64,000 nt of DNA from Alloalcanivorax xiamenensis (GTDB taxonomy: Bacteria; Pseudomonadota; Gammaproteobacteria; Pseudomonadales; Alcanivoracaceae): positions 23,025 through 87,024 of the forward strand of contig NZ_AQPF01000014.1 in assembly GCF_009846745.1 (NCBI RefSeq), in the 5' to 3' direction. Of the stretch, positions 9,663 through 17,695 are shown one piece after another; within the stretch, counting starts at the first letter, position 1; each line of letters starts with the position of its first letter. The position numbers and the translations under genes were made by a program. The notes beneath the pieces were generated by a model, which had not been told where the DNA came from, did no database searches, and saw only the letters and a program-made list of their open reading frames with translations.

Positions 9663-10463
9663 ATGCCCTTGCACGACCTCGTCGACTACTTCAACCGTGA
9701 ACAACGCCGTCAGTACGGCACCGCCATTGTCCCGAAAGACACCCTGCGCATGCGGGACAATACGGTGGAAGCCGATTACGCCGGCCTGGTTCTGCGCAGT
9801 CGCTTCCAACCGATCCTGCCCCTCTGCCAGGAAGGGGTTTACGGCCATGAGGCGTTGCTGTCGGTACACGGCAAGGGCGGCCCGCTATCACCGCAGGCAC
9901 TGTTCATGATTCCCACCAGCGCTGACGAGATTGTCTATCTGGATCGTCTGTGCCGCACGGTGCACGCACTGAACTTCCTGCTGCAACCGGACACCGGCGG
10001 CCTGCTCTCACTAAATATCCACCCGCGCCACCTGGCCAGCGTGCGGCAGGATCACGGTCTCGCCTTCGAACAGATTCTGCGTCAATGCGGTCTCGCGCCG
10101 GAACAAGTGATCCTGGAAATCCGTCATGATCCCGCCGGCACCGAAGACCCTCGCCGGGCGGTGGAGAGCTATCGCCGCCACGGCTATCGCATCGCCCTGG
10201 ACAACGTGACCTCGACACCGAGCACCACGCTTTGGCGGGCATTGGCCCCGGACATGGTGAAACTGGCCCCCGAACTGGCAGCGATCGAGCGTGACAGGGT
10301 GCTCGCCGCCGCCGCGCGGCACGGCACACCGTTCACCCTGCAACTGGGCCTGACCGCCGACCTTGCTCTGCAGCATGGGCTCAGCCACGTGCAGGCGCGC
10401 GCCATGGCGCCACCGGCGGAAGGCCTCACCGGCCCCACCTGGCGGCGGGGCGCCTTCCCTTGA
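9663..10463 (+). CDS. Degenerate EAL-domain protein, probably inactive as phosphodiesterase
   Basis: This 266-residue protein aligns over most of its length with EAL domains, the c-di-GMP phosphodiesterase fold. Recognisable are GHEALLS for the EAL motif (near residue 60), NIHPRHL for the NxSxxxL strand and LEIRHD for the ELTES-like strand. The DDFGTG motif is changed to LDNVTS, so the second metal-binding Asp is Asn. The later KID and EGVE motifs read KLA and LQLGLT, so the catalytic glutamate is missing. This suggests a c-di-GMP or protein-binding role, as in YdiV. The ATG at 9663 has GGAGGG seven bases upstream; the frame opens at 9645. Confidence 0.7.
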   Translation: MPLHDLVDYFNREQRRQYGTAIVPKDTLRMRDNTVEADYAGLVLRSRFQPILPLCQEGVYGHEALLSVHGKGGPLSPQALFMIPTSADEIVYLDRLCRTVHALNFLLQPDTGGLLSLNIHPRHLASVRQDHGLAFEQILRQCGLAPEQVILEIRHDPAGTEDPRRAVESYRRHGYRIALDNVTSTPSTTLWRALAPDMVKLAPELAAIERDRVLAAAARHGTPFTLQLGLTADLALQHGLSHVQARAMAPPAEGLTGPTWRRGAFP

Positions 10464-10591
10464 AGGCGGCTCCGCCCACCAGCGGCACCGGCAAAGGTCA
10501 TTGTCATCCTCCTTTCCCGCGCCGGTAAAGAAAGCGACAACTCCTCTGTCTATGCTGACGCTCCCTCTCCTTATCACTGGGAGCATTGACG

Positions 10592-11146
10592 ATGTCCGCC
10601 CGCGATAGCGCCCCCTTCCATGGACTGTTGGTGCCCGGACTGCATGGCAGCGATCCGGATCATTGGCAACAACGCTGGCAAACCCATCTGCCCTGGCTGC
10701 ACAGTCTCTCGTTACCGGACTGGCGGAATACCGAGCTGTCCTACTGGCTCGATGGACTCGACCTGGCCGCCGCCGCTTTGCCCTCCCCCTTCGTGCTTAT
10801 TGCTCACGGTTTCGGCTGCGTCGCCGCGGCCCACTGGAGCACGACCCGGCCACGGCAAGTGGCCGGACTATTATTGGTGGCCCCAGCCCTGCCGGAGGCC
10901 ATCCCACGACACCTGTCCGCCCCGCTGACCGTTCCCGCTCGTTTGGTGGCCAGCACCAGCGATCCCTGGATGACGCAGGAGGAGGCGCGCCGTCTGGCCC
11001 GGGATTGGGGCTGTGCGTTTCGCAATGGCGGCGATCTGGGTCACATCAACAGTGCCTCCGGCATCGGTGAATGGCGGCGCGGCTTCGAGGATCTGCGCTG
11101 GCTGCTCAGTCAGCGCGTTTCACGCGGTACCGCTCTAACCGGCTAG
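10592..11146 (+). CDS. RBBP9/YdeN-family alpha/beta hydrolase lacking the nucleophile Ser
   Basis: This 184-residue protein has the layout of RBBP9/YdeN hydrolases: VPGLHGSDPDHWQQRW at the N-terminus, the elbow near residue 70, an acid-bearing STSDPW strand and a His-bearing GHINSASG motif near the end. The elbow reads LIAHGFGC, whereas active members have H-S-x-G. The nucleophile serine is glycine (GGT within 10795-10830). The Asp and His remain. It may be a non-catalytic binding protein. The ATG at 10592 has GGGAG eight bases upstream; the frame opens at 10586. The C-terminus resembles the partial gene at 1-288. Confidence 0.75.
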   Translation: MSARDSAPFHGLLVPGLHGSDPDHWQQRWQTHLPWLHSLSLPDWRNTELSYWLDGLDLAAAALPSPFVLIAHGFGCVAAAHWSTTRPRQVAGLLLVAPALPEAIPRHLSAPLTVPARLVASTSDPWMTQEEARRLARDWGCAFRNGGDLGHINSASGIGEWRRGFEDLRWLLSQRVSRGTALTG

Positions 11147-11212
11147 CACCTATCAACCCGCGGCCGCTTCTGCCGATAGCTCTCTTGAAGACAACAATAA
11201 AGAGGCTCAGAT

Positions 11213-12826
11213 ATGAAGCAGTGGACCATGACCCGACAACTGTGGGGCATGCTCGGGTTACTGTGGCTGGCGATGCTGCTCCTGGCGGGCTGGACCGCCT
11301 GGGAAAACCGCCAGACCATTCTGACCGAGCGCAAGACAGGGCTGTCCCAGTACGTGGACTCGGCCCTCAACGCCATCGATGGGCAGGCCCGGCTGGCCGC
11401 TTCCGGCGTCATCAGCGAAACCGAAGCCCGGCAGCGTGCCGAGCAACTGATTCGCGATAGCACCTATGACGAAGGGCGCGGTTATCTGTACGCCTTCGAT
11501 GAGAATCACCGGATGTTGACCCACCCCAGTCTCGCCAAGGGCACCAACATGTGGGACTACCAGAACGAGGAAGGGCGCTACCTGTTCCGCGAGTTCATGG
11601 AGGCGGTGGAGAACGGAGACGGGTTCGTCGATTACCTGTGGGTGCATCCGGGCCAGGAGGGCCTGGCGAAAAAGTCGTCCCTGCATGTGCATTATCCGCG
11701 CTGGGACTGGTACCTGGGCGCCGGCGTCTATATCAACGACATCAACGACGCTTTCCAAGCCAGCCTCACTCAGTCGCTGCTGTTCCTGCTGGCTCTGGGC
11801 ATTCCGCTGACACTGCTGATGGGCGCCGTCATTCGCGGCGTGCTGCGCCGGCTTGGCGGCGAACCGGGCTACGCCGCCGAAGCGGTGCGCTACATCAGCG
11901 AAGGCGATCTGAGTCAACCCACCCGTTTGAAGGACGGCGACACCGGCAGCCTGCTGTTCGACATCGAACGGATGCGCCAGTCCCTGGGCGCCACGGTGGG
12001 CAACATCCATGGCAGCGCCGATGTGGTCAATACCGCGGTGGAGGACATCAAGGCCGGCAACGACGAACTGGCCACCCGCACCGAGCAGCAAGCCGCCTCG
12101 CTCACAGAAACCGCCGCCAGCATGGAACAACTCACCACCACCGTGCAGCAGAACGCGGACCACGCCGAGCAGGCCCGGCACCTGGCCAACAATACCGCCG
12201 GCGACGCCCGCCGCGGCAATGACGCCATGGAGGCGGTGATTAAAACCATGGGCAGTATCCATGACAGCGCTGAACAGATGAGCGCCATCGTCGACGCCAT
12301 CGACGAGATCGCGTTCCAGACCAATATTCTGGCTCTCAACGCTTCCGTGGAAGCCGCCCGCGCCGGCGAGCAGGGCCGCGGGTTCGCGGTGGTGGCGGAA
12401 GAAGTGCGCAATCTGGCCAGCCGCAGCGCCGAGGCCGCCGGCGAGATCAAGGCCCTGATCGAAAGCGCCGGCACCCTGGTCGCCACCGGCAGCCAGCAGG
12501 TGCGCGACACTGGCGAGATCATCACCGGCATGGTGTCGGATATAGGCCGTCTCAGCACTTTGGTCAGCGACATCGCCACCGCGTCCAATGAGCAGAGCCG
12601 GGGCATTGGTCAGGCCAACGAAGCGATCACGCAAATGGACATGATGACCCAGCAGAACGCCCGGCTGGTCCAGGAAAGCTTCTCCGCCGCCCAACGCCTG
12701 GCGGACCAGAGCCAACAACTGCGCCGGCAAGTATCCCGCTTTCAGGTGGCGACCCCGTCACAGACGGAGAACCACACCGCCCAGGACCTGCCCCGGAACG
12801 ACGAGACGGTTCCGGCACCGGCCTGA
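11213..12826 (+). CDS. Methyl-accepting chemotaxis protein with periplasmic single Cache domain
   Basis: This 537-residue chemoreceptor senses a small ligand in the periplasm and signals to CheA/CheW. It has a membrane segment near residues 9-28 and a periplasmic domain (about 35-180) with GYLYAFDENHRMLTHP and WYLGAGVYI, typical of single Cache domains. A second membrane segment is near 188-210, then HAMP (about 212-265). The signalling hairpin tip is DEIAFQTNILALNASVEAAR near residue 365. It lacks a C-terminal NWETF-type tether. The ATG at 11213 follows AGAGG. No che genes are nearby, so it is an orphan receptor. The ligand is unknown. Confidence 0.92.
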   Translation: MKQWTMTRQLWGMLGLLWLAMLLLAGWTAWENRQTILTERKTGLSQYVDSALNAIDGQARLAASGVISETEARQRAEQLIRDSTYDEGRGYLYAFDENHRMLTHPSLAKGTNMWDYQNEEGRYLFREFMEAVENGDGFVDYLWVHPGQEGLAKKSSLHVHYPRWDWYLGAGVYINDINDAFQASLTQSLLFLLALGIPLTLLMGAVIRGVLRRLGGEPGYAAEAVRYISEGDLSQPTRLKDGDTGSLLFDIERMRQSLGATVGNIHGSADVVNTAVEDIKAGNDELATRTEQQAASLTETAASMEQLTTTVQQNADHAEQARHLANNTAGDARRGNDAMEAVIKTMGSIHDSAEQMSAIVDAIDEIAFQTNILALNASVEAARAGEQGRGFAVVAEEVRNLASRSAEAAGEIKALIESAGTLVATGSQQVRDTGEIITGMVSDIGRLSTLVSDIATASNEQSRGIGQANEAITQMDMMTQQNARLVQESFSAAQRLADQSQQLRRQVSRFQVATPSQTENHTAQDLPRNDETVPAPA

Positions 12827-12833
12827 AAAGGGC

Positions 12834-12865
12834 TTGACCCCGGGGTAGCCCCCGGGTTGTATAAG
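12834..12865 (+). promoter_or_regulatory. MerR-family (CueR-like) promoter of the copper operon
   Basis: A TTGACC -35 box (12834-12839) and a TATAAG -10 box (12860-12865) are separated by 20 bp, longer than the usual 17. The spacer is a near-perfect GC dyad (ACCCCGGGG, TAG, CCCCCGGGT; one mismatch). A stretched spacer with a central dyad is the hallmark of MerR-family metal regulators such as CueR. It sits just before the copL-like gene and copAB. The regulator gene is not in the window. Confidence 0.6.
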
Positions 12866-12871
12866 CGAACC

Positions 12872-13207
12872 ATGATTCCCGTTTCCGCCGCCCTCCGGCC
12901 CGTGGCGACGCTGCTCGCCGGAGTATTGATGACCTGGGCCCTGTTGAGCCCGATCGCCGCCATGGCTTCTCACCATGGCGGCGATCATTCTTGCGCCAGC
13001 AGCGAGGGGCGGGAGCATCATCCCTGCCCCCATCACGCCGGCGACACGGAAGGCTGCACCTGTCTTCAGGCCTGCCAGGGCGGCGCCTTGACCACCGAGG
13101 CCAGTTCAGTCCGCGCGCCTCAACGGCCAGCCTCGGACCGCCTTGCCTCTCCCGGCCAGCGGTTCGCCGGTTTCCCCACGCCACCGTGGCGCCCACCCTC
13201 CGTCTAG
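12872..13207 (+). CDS. CopL-like small Cys/His-rich protein upstream of copA
   Basis: This 111-residue protein has an N-terminal hydrophobic signal or anchor (about residues 8-34) and then a His/Cys-rich stretch, SHHGGDHSCASS and HHPCPHHAGDTEGCTCLQAC. It would be exported and could bind copper. A small Cys/His-rich protein in this position, CopL, is needed for copper induction of copAB in Xanthomonas. The call here rests on position and composition rather than a clear family signature; DUF2946-type proteins are similar. The ATG at 12872 lacks a strong Shine-Dalgarno sequence; the frame opens at a TTG at 12857, inside the promoter. Confidence 0.55.
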   Translation: MIPVSAALRPVATLLAGVLMTWALLSPIAAMASHHGGDHSCASSEGREHHPCPHHAGDTEGCTCLQACQGGALTTEASSVRAPQRPASDRLASPGQRFAGFPTPPWRPPSV

Positions 13208-13230
13208 ACCGTTTTTCCCATCGAAACACG

Positions 13231-13263
13231 CGCCCCCGCAGACGGGTGGCGTCTTTTGTTTTC
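13231..13263 (+). terminator. Terminator-like hairpin between the copL-like gene and copA
   Basis: CGCCCCCG (13231-13238), loop CAGA, and CGGGTGGCG (13243-13251, one bulged T) form a strong GC stem. It is followed at once by TCTTTTGTTTTC. This has the look of an intrinsic terminator inside an operon, 24 bp after the copL-like stop and 18 bp before the copA start. It could attenuate copAB transcription. Confidence 0.55.
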
Positions 13264-13280
13264 TATTGAGGAGAACGTCC

Positions 13281-15233
13281 ATGACGACGTCTTTTTCCCT
13301 GCCCCGCCGTCGCTTCGTGCAGGGGCTGGCTCTGGGCGGCACCGCTCTGGGGCTCGGGCTCACCCCGGCACAATTGTTCGCCCGCCAGGGCCAGACCGGC
13401 GCGCCGGAGCTGCGCGGTAACCAATTCCAACTGAACATCGGTGCCGCCGATGTGAACCTGACCGGCCGCAACCGGCCCGCCACCCTGGTCAACGGCAGCC
13501 TGCCGGCGCCAACCCTGCGTTGGCGTGAAGGTGAGACGGTGACCCTGAGAGTGACAAACCATCTGCCGGAAACCACTTCGATCCACTGGCACGGCCTGCT
13601 GCTGCCGTTCCAGATGGACGGCGTGCCGGGGTTGTCTTTCGACGGCATCGGCCCGGGCGAAACCTTCACCTATCAGTTTCCGCTGCGGCAGAGCGGAACC
13701 TACTGGTATCACAGCCATTCCGGTTTTCAGGAGCAGACCGGCCTGTACGGCGGCCTGATTATTGACCCGGCGGAACCGGACCCGCATGCGGTGGATCGCG
13801 ATTACGCGGTGGTGCTTTCAGACTGGAGTGACCAGGATCCCAAGCGCATCTATGCCACGCTGAAAAAACTCAGCCACTACTACAATTTCAGCGAACGGAC
13901 GCTGTTCGACACGCTGACGGATTTCCGTGAGAAAGGCGTGGTGCGGACGCTCAAGGATCGCCACATGTGGAACCGGATGCGCATGAGCGAGACCGATCTG
14001 GCGGATGTGACCGGTTACAGCTACAGCTTCCTGGTCAACGGCCATACCCCGGCCGCCAACTGGCAGGCCCGCTTCGAACCCGGCGAGCGCATCAAGCTGC
14101 GTTTCATCAACGCCAGCGCCATGACCATCTTCGACTTGCGCATCCCCGGTCTGGACATGACCGTGGTAGCCATGGACGGCCAACCGGTGAAGCCGGTGCG
14201 CTTCCATGAGTGCCGCCTGGGCGTGGCGGAAACCCTGGACGTGATCGTCGAGCCCAAGGATCACCGCGCCTACACCCTGTTCGCACAAACCATCGACCGG
14301 TCCGGCTACGCCCGCGGCACCCTGACGCCGGATCCCTCTCTCAGTGCCGAAGTGCCGGAGCTGGACCCGGTGCCACTGCTCGGGCACCGGGAAATGGGCA
14401 TGGGCGCCATGGATCACAGCGCCATGGGACACGACAGTGGCGCCATGAAGACCATGGACCACTCTCGCATGAATCATGGCGGCATGGACCATGGGGATAT
14501 GAACCATGGCGATATGTCCGGCGGCATGGATCATGGAAGCATGAACCATCAAGGGATGAGCCACGGCACGCAGAGCGGGATGGACCACTCGGCCATGGGG
14601 CACGCCAACCACGACACCAACGCCGCCGTGCCCTTCGCGGTCTCGGCGGACAATCCGGATCTGCCACCCCGGCAAAGCGCCACGGAGCACGCCGACAGCG
14701 AATACGGTCCTGGCGTGGACATGCGTGCCATGTCTCCTGCGCCGATGCTCGACGATCCCGGCATCGGCCTGCGCGACCGGGCCTGGAAAGTGCTCACCTA
14801 CGCCGACCTGGAATACGCCCACGGTTTGCCCGACAGCACGCGGCCGGAGCGGGAAATCGTGTTGCACCTCACCGGCAACATGGAACGCTACATGTGGAGT
14901 TTCAACGGCATCCCCTTCGCCGATGCCGAGCCGCTCGAGCTGTATCACAACGAGCGGGTGCGGCTGACCCTGGTGAACGACACCATGATGCACCACCCGA
15001 TCCACCTGCACGGTCTGTGGAGCGATCTGGAGCTGGGAGACGGGCGCCTGCTGCGCAAACACACTCTGTTGGTGAAACCTGGAGAAAAACTCAGCTATCT
15101 GGTGCGCGCCGACGCTCTTGGGCGCTGGGCCTACCATTGCCACCTGCTCTATCACATGGAAGCGGGCATGTTCCGGGAAGTGCGCGTGGTGCCACGCCAT
15201 CAACACCACAGCGACGAGGAGAGCCGCCCATGA
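13281..15233 (+). CDS. copA: Copper-resistance multicopper oxidase CopA
   Basis: CopA is a periplasmic multicopper oxidase that oxidises Cu(I) and sequesters copper. The N-terminus has a twin-arginine signal (LPRRRFVQGLALGG). All four copper-ligand clusters are present: HWHG near residue 98, YHSHSG near 140, HPIHLHG near 573 and HCHLLYHMEAGM near 620. A Met/His-rich segment (about residues 370-440) repeats MDHS, MNHG and MDHG and would bind many copper ions. It has 650 residues, within the CopA range. The ATG at 13281 has GAGGAG upstream; the frame extends to 13143 but only this start gives the Tat signal. The 3' end overlaps copB by four bases. Confidence 0.95.
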   Translation: MTTSFSLPRRRFVQGLALGGTALGLGLTPAQLFARQGQTGAPELRGNQFQLNIGAADVNLTGRNRPATLVNGSLPAPTLRWREGETVTLRVTNHLPETTSIHWHGLLLPFQMDGVPGLSFDGIGPGETFTYQFPLRQSGTYWYHSHSGFQEQTGLYGGLIIDPAEPDPHAVDRDYAVVLSDWSDQDPKRIYATLKKLSHYYNFSERTLFDTLTDFREKGVVRTLKDRHMWNRMRMSETDLADVTGYSYSFLVNGHTPAANWQARFEPGERIKLRFINASAMTIFDLRIPGLDMTVVAMDGQPVKPVRFHECRLGVAETLDVIVEPKDHRAYTLFAQTIDRSGYARGTLTPDPSLSAEVPELDPVPLLGHREMGMGAMDHSAMGHDSGAMKTMDHSRMNHGGMDHGDMNHGDMSGGMDHGSMNHQGMSHGTQSGMDHSAMGHANHDTNAAVPFAVSADNPDLPPRQSATEHADSEYGPGVDMRAMSPAPMLDDPGIGLRDRAWKVLTYADLEYAHGLPDSTRPEREIVLHLTGNMERYMWSFNGIPFADAEPLELYHNERVRLTLVNDTMMHHPIHLHGLWSDLELGDGRLLRKHTLLVKPGEKLSYLVRADALGRWAYHCHLLYHMEAGMFREVRVVPRHQHHSDEESRP

Positions 15234-15958
15234 AAGCATCAATGACGTTAAGCGGCCTGCTGGCCGTGATGATCTCCGTGTCCGCCGGAACACCGGCTCT
15301 GGCCATGGAGGGTGTTCCCGCCCGCTTCGGCCAGATCCTGGTGGATCAGTTGGAAGCCCGTGACGCCGACGACGGCACCGTGGCGGCCTGGTCCGCCAGC
15401 GCCTGGTACGGCGGTGACATCAACAAGTTGTATTTCGCCACAGAGGGCGAGCGGCTCATGGATCGGGGCGGCGAGACCGAGAGCCTGGAAACCCGGCTGG
15501 CCTGGAGCCGTGCCTTCGCACCCTATTGGGACTGGCAACTGGGTGTGCGCCGGGACTGGCAGCCGGACGATCCCAACCGGGACTGGGTCAGCGTCGGGGT
15601 AATGGGCGTGGCCCCCTACTTCTTCGAGACCGAGGCCAACCTGTTCCTGGGCGAATCCGGCCACAGTGAATTGCGTCTGGAAGCGGAATACGAGCTGCTG
15701 TTCACGCAGCGGTTGATCTTGACTCCGGAAGTGGAAGCCAGCCTGTACGGCAAGGAGGACCGGGACCTCGGTATCGGTAAGGGGCTCGCCACGGTGGAAG
15801 CGGGATTGCGGTTACGCTACGAAATCCGCCGCGAATTCGCCCCTTACATCGGCGTGCATTGGGAGAAGAAATTCGGCGACACCGCCGACTTCGCCCGTGA
15901 TCACGGTGAGGACGCCAGTGACACCCTGCTGGTGGCCGGTATCCGGGTCTGGTACTAG
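15230..15958 (+). CDS. copB: Copper-resistance outer-membrane protein CopB
   Basis: CopB is an outer-membrane beta-barrel that works with CopA. This copy has 242 residues: a signal peptide (MKASMTLSGLLAVMISVSAGTPALA) and then directly the barrel domain. The domain has typical CopB stretches such as DINKLYFATEGER, YWDWQLGVRRDW and APYIGVHWEKKFG. The Met/His-rich N-terminal extension found in many CopB proteins is absent. It ends in GIRVWY, an outer-membrane type terminus. The ATG at 15230 overlaps the copA stop, so the two are translationally coupled. Confidence 0.93.
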   Translation: MKASMTLSGLLAVMISVSAGTPALAMEGVPARFGQILVDQLEARDADDGTVAAWSASAWYGGDINKLYFATEGERLMDRGGETESLETRLAWSRAFAPYWDWQLGVRRDWQPDDPNRDWVSVGVMGVAPYFFETEANLFLGESGHSELRLEAEYELLFTQRLILTPEVEASLYGKEDRDLGIGKGLATVEAGLRLRYEIRREFAPYIGVHWEKKFGDTADFARDHGEDASDTLLVAGIRVWY

Positions 15959-15977
15959 AGTAAGAGCCGGTGGGTAG

Positions 15978-16013
15978 CCTTCCTGGACACGGGTGAAGCA
16001 CGGTCCAGGAAGG
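15978..16013 (+). terminator. Hairpin after copB
   Basis: Perfect 11-bp arms (CCTTCCTGGAC at 15978-15988, complement at 16003-16013) lie 20 bp after the copB stop. There is no U-tract. It is a likely operon end. Confidence 0.5.
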
Positions 16014-16063
16014 TTATCCGCCAGTTCCCAAGCCGCCCGCTTCGAATCCAACCCCGGACTACG

Positions 16064-16096
16064 AAGCCGCTGTAGGCGTTTGCCCTGCAGCGGCTT
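16064..16096. terminator. Hairpin between copB and carbonic anhydrase genes
   Basis: Arms of 13 bp (AAGCCGCTGTAGG at 16064-16076 and CCTGCAGCGGCTT at 16084-16096, one G-T mismatch) lie between convergent genes, 36 bp past the carbonic anhydrase stop. It could terminate from both sides. Confidence 0.45.
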
Positions 16097-16131
16097 TGAT
16101 CCACGTTGGTGTACCCGTGAATGCCGAGGGA

Positions 16132-16767
16132 TCAGACCTCGAATTCCTGGCTTTCCAATTCACGCAGGTGGGCATTGTTGTCCACCTCGATGCCCAGATC
16201 ACCGAGACGGCCATCGCCGATGCCGTAAATCCAGCCGTGGATGGTCAAGGGCTGCTCGCGACGCCAGGCCTCCTGCACCACCGTGGTATTGGAAACGTTG
16301 ATCACCTGCCGGGCCACGTTCAACTCGCACATGCGATCAAGCCGGGCAACCGGATCCAGGTCCGCCAGCTGTTTGCGATGGCGCAGATACAGCTCCCGCA
16401 CCTGGCGGATCCAGTTATCGATCAGTCCGTGAGGCTGGTCTTCCATGGCGGCACGCACACCGCCACAACCGTAATGGCCCACCACCATGACGTGCTTGAC
16501 CTTGAGCACTTCCACGGCGAACTGCAGCACCGAGAGCAGATTGAAATCGGTGTGATGCACCAGATTGGCCACATTGCGATGCACGAACAGTTCGCCGGGC
16601 ATCAGGCCGACGATCTCGTTGGCGGGCACACGGGAATCGGCACAGCCGATCCACAGGAATTCCGGGTTTTGCTGGCCCACCAGGGTACGGAAGAAACCGG
16701 GGTGTTCTTCCTCCACCTGATGGCGCCAATGTTCGTTGTTGGTGAAAAGCTGCGGCAGGGTTTTCAT
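16132..16767 (-). CDS. can: Beta-class carbonic anhydrase
   Basis: This zinc enzyme interconverts CO2 and bicarbonate in the cytoplasm and supplies bicarbonate for carboxylations. Zinc ligands are visible: CADSR (Cys and the Asp-Arg dyad) near residue 42, and HYGCGG (His and Cys) near residue 98. The 211 residues agree with E. coli Can. The frame runs up to 16875, but the ATG at 16767 (MKTLPQLF) is the conserved start and has GGAG upstream. It is monocistronic by position, convergent with copB. Confidence 0.93.
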   Translation of the reverse strand: MKTLPQLFTNNEHWRHQVEEEHPGFFRTLVGQQNPEFLWIGCADSRVPANEIVGLMPGELFVHRNVANLVHHTDFNLLSVLQFAVEVLKVKHVMVVGHYGCGGVRAAMEDQPHGLIDNWIRQVRELYLRHRKQLADLDPVARLDRMCELNVARQVINVSNTTVVQEAWRREQPLTIHGWIYGIGDGRLGDLGIEVDNNAHLRELESQEFEV

Positions 16768-17048
16768 GGTCGGGCATTCTCCATATCCGGCCCCCATGAT
16801 GCCGGAACGGCTCCGTAAAGAAACGGCGAAAACCCTTTCAAAGTGTATCGGATCCGTCCGGGCCCGGGGGGGCAAGGCACCAGTGGCACAAGCCGATGAC
16901 GCGGCAGGCGGGGCCGATTATAGCGTCCGGAGCGCCGGCGCGCAGCCGCGCGGCGATTGGTCACGGCCGTCGCTGCCCTGTTACCATGACGGTATGTGGG
17001 TCCGGGAACGGTTCCCGTCCAAAATTCATCAACCCGAAAAGGGCACCC

Positions 17049-17537
17049 ATGCAAATTGCAGACAACAAGGTGGTGGCGTTCCACTACACCCTGACCAACA
17101 ACGCCGGTCAGACCATCGACTCCTCCCACCAACGGCAGGAGCCGCTGACCTATTTGCACGGTCACGGCAACATCATCCCCGGTCTGGAAAAGGCGTTGGT
17201 GGGCAAGGAAGTGGGCGACAAACTGGACGTGACCGTAGCGCCGGAAGAAGGCTACGGCGAGCGTCACGACGGCCTGATTCAACAGGTTCCGGCCTCCGCC
17301 TTTGAAGGTGCCGGCGATGAGCTGCAGCCGGGCATGCAATTCCAGGCACAAACGGAAGCCGGCCCGCGCATCTTCACCATCACCGAGGTGAATGGCGATC
17401 AGGTCACCATCGACGGCAACCATCCGCTGGCCGGGGAAACCCTGAACTTCGCCGTGGAAATCACCGACATCCGTGAATCCAGCGAAGAAGAGCAGCAGCA
17501 CGGCCACGTGCATGGGCCGGACGGCCACGACCACTAA
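17049..17537 (+). CDS. slyD: FKBP-type prolyl isomerase and metallochaperone SlyD
   Basis: SlyD is a cytoplasmic peptidyl-prolyl isomerase and chaperone that also handles nickel and zinc. The 162-residue protein has the split FKBP domain (YTLTNNAGQTIDSS, then HGHGNIIPGLEKALVGK), the inserted IF chaperone flap (about residues 70-120) and the return to FKBP (AGETLNFAVEITDI). The tail HGHVHGPDGHDH is the His-rich metal-binding segment, shorter than in E. coli SlyD. The start is the ATG at 17049 with AAGGG upstream; the frame extends to 16896 without support. Confidence 0.93.
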   Translation: MQIADNKVVAFHYTLTNNAGQTIDSSHQRQEPLTYLHGHGNIIPGLEKALVGKEVGDKLDVTVAPEEGYGERHDGLIQQVPASAFEGAGDELQPGMQFQAQTEAGPRIFTITEVNGDQVTIDGNHPLAGETLNFAVEITDIRESSEEEQQHGHVHGPDGHDH

Positions 17538-17584
17538 TCGTTGTTGTGGGCGTGCCCGCTATACGCGGGCGCGCCTGCGCGTCG

Positions 17585-17672
17585 ATTCGCTGGCAAGCCA
17601 GCTTCCCACGGCGACTCTCGCAGCCTTCTTTTGTGGGATGCGAGCAGGGCGGCACTCCGCTTGCTCGCGAAT
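17585..17672. repeat. REP-like palindromic element pair
   Basis: This stretch between the convergent slyD and acyl-CoA ligase genes has two imperfect palindromes. One carries GCTGGCAAGCCAGC followed by TTCCCAC, the other has GCGAGCA and TGCTCGC arms. The GCTTCCCAC unit recurs at 39802-39920, 56631-56710 and 63877-64000. It is an extragenic repeat family that may also act in termination. Confidence 0.65.
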
Positions 17673-17695
17673 AGCGCCAACCCAGCACGTTTCGC

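Noticed and set aside
11258..12730. Long minus-strand frame (490 codons) opposite the chemoreceptor gene
   Set aside because: Shadow of the chemoreceptor coding frame; no ribosome-binding site or recognisable domain.
14390..14610. Short repeated MDHS/MNHG codons as a possible tandem DNA repeat or CRISPR-like array
   Set aside because: The repetition is in the coding sequence of the CopA Met/His-rich segment; unit length and spacing vary, and no spacers exist.
13818..15293. Minus-strand frame of 491 codons opposite copA
   Set aside because: Its His/Val-rich repeats mirror the Met/His repeats of CopA; it is an antisense artefact.
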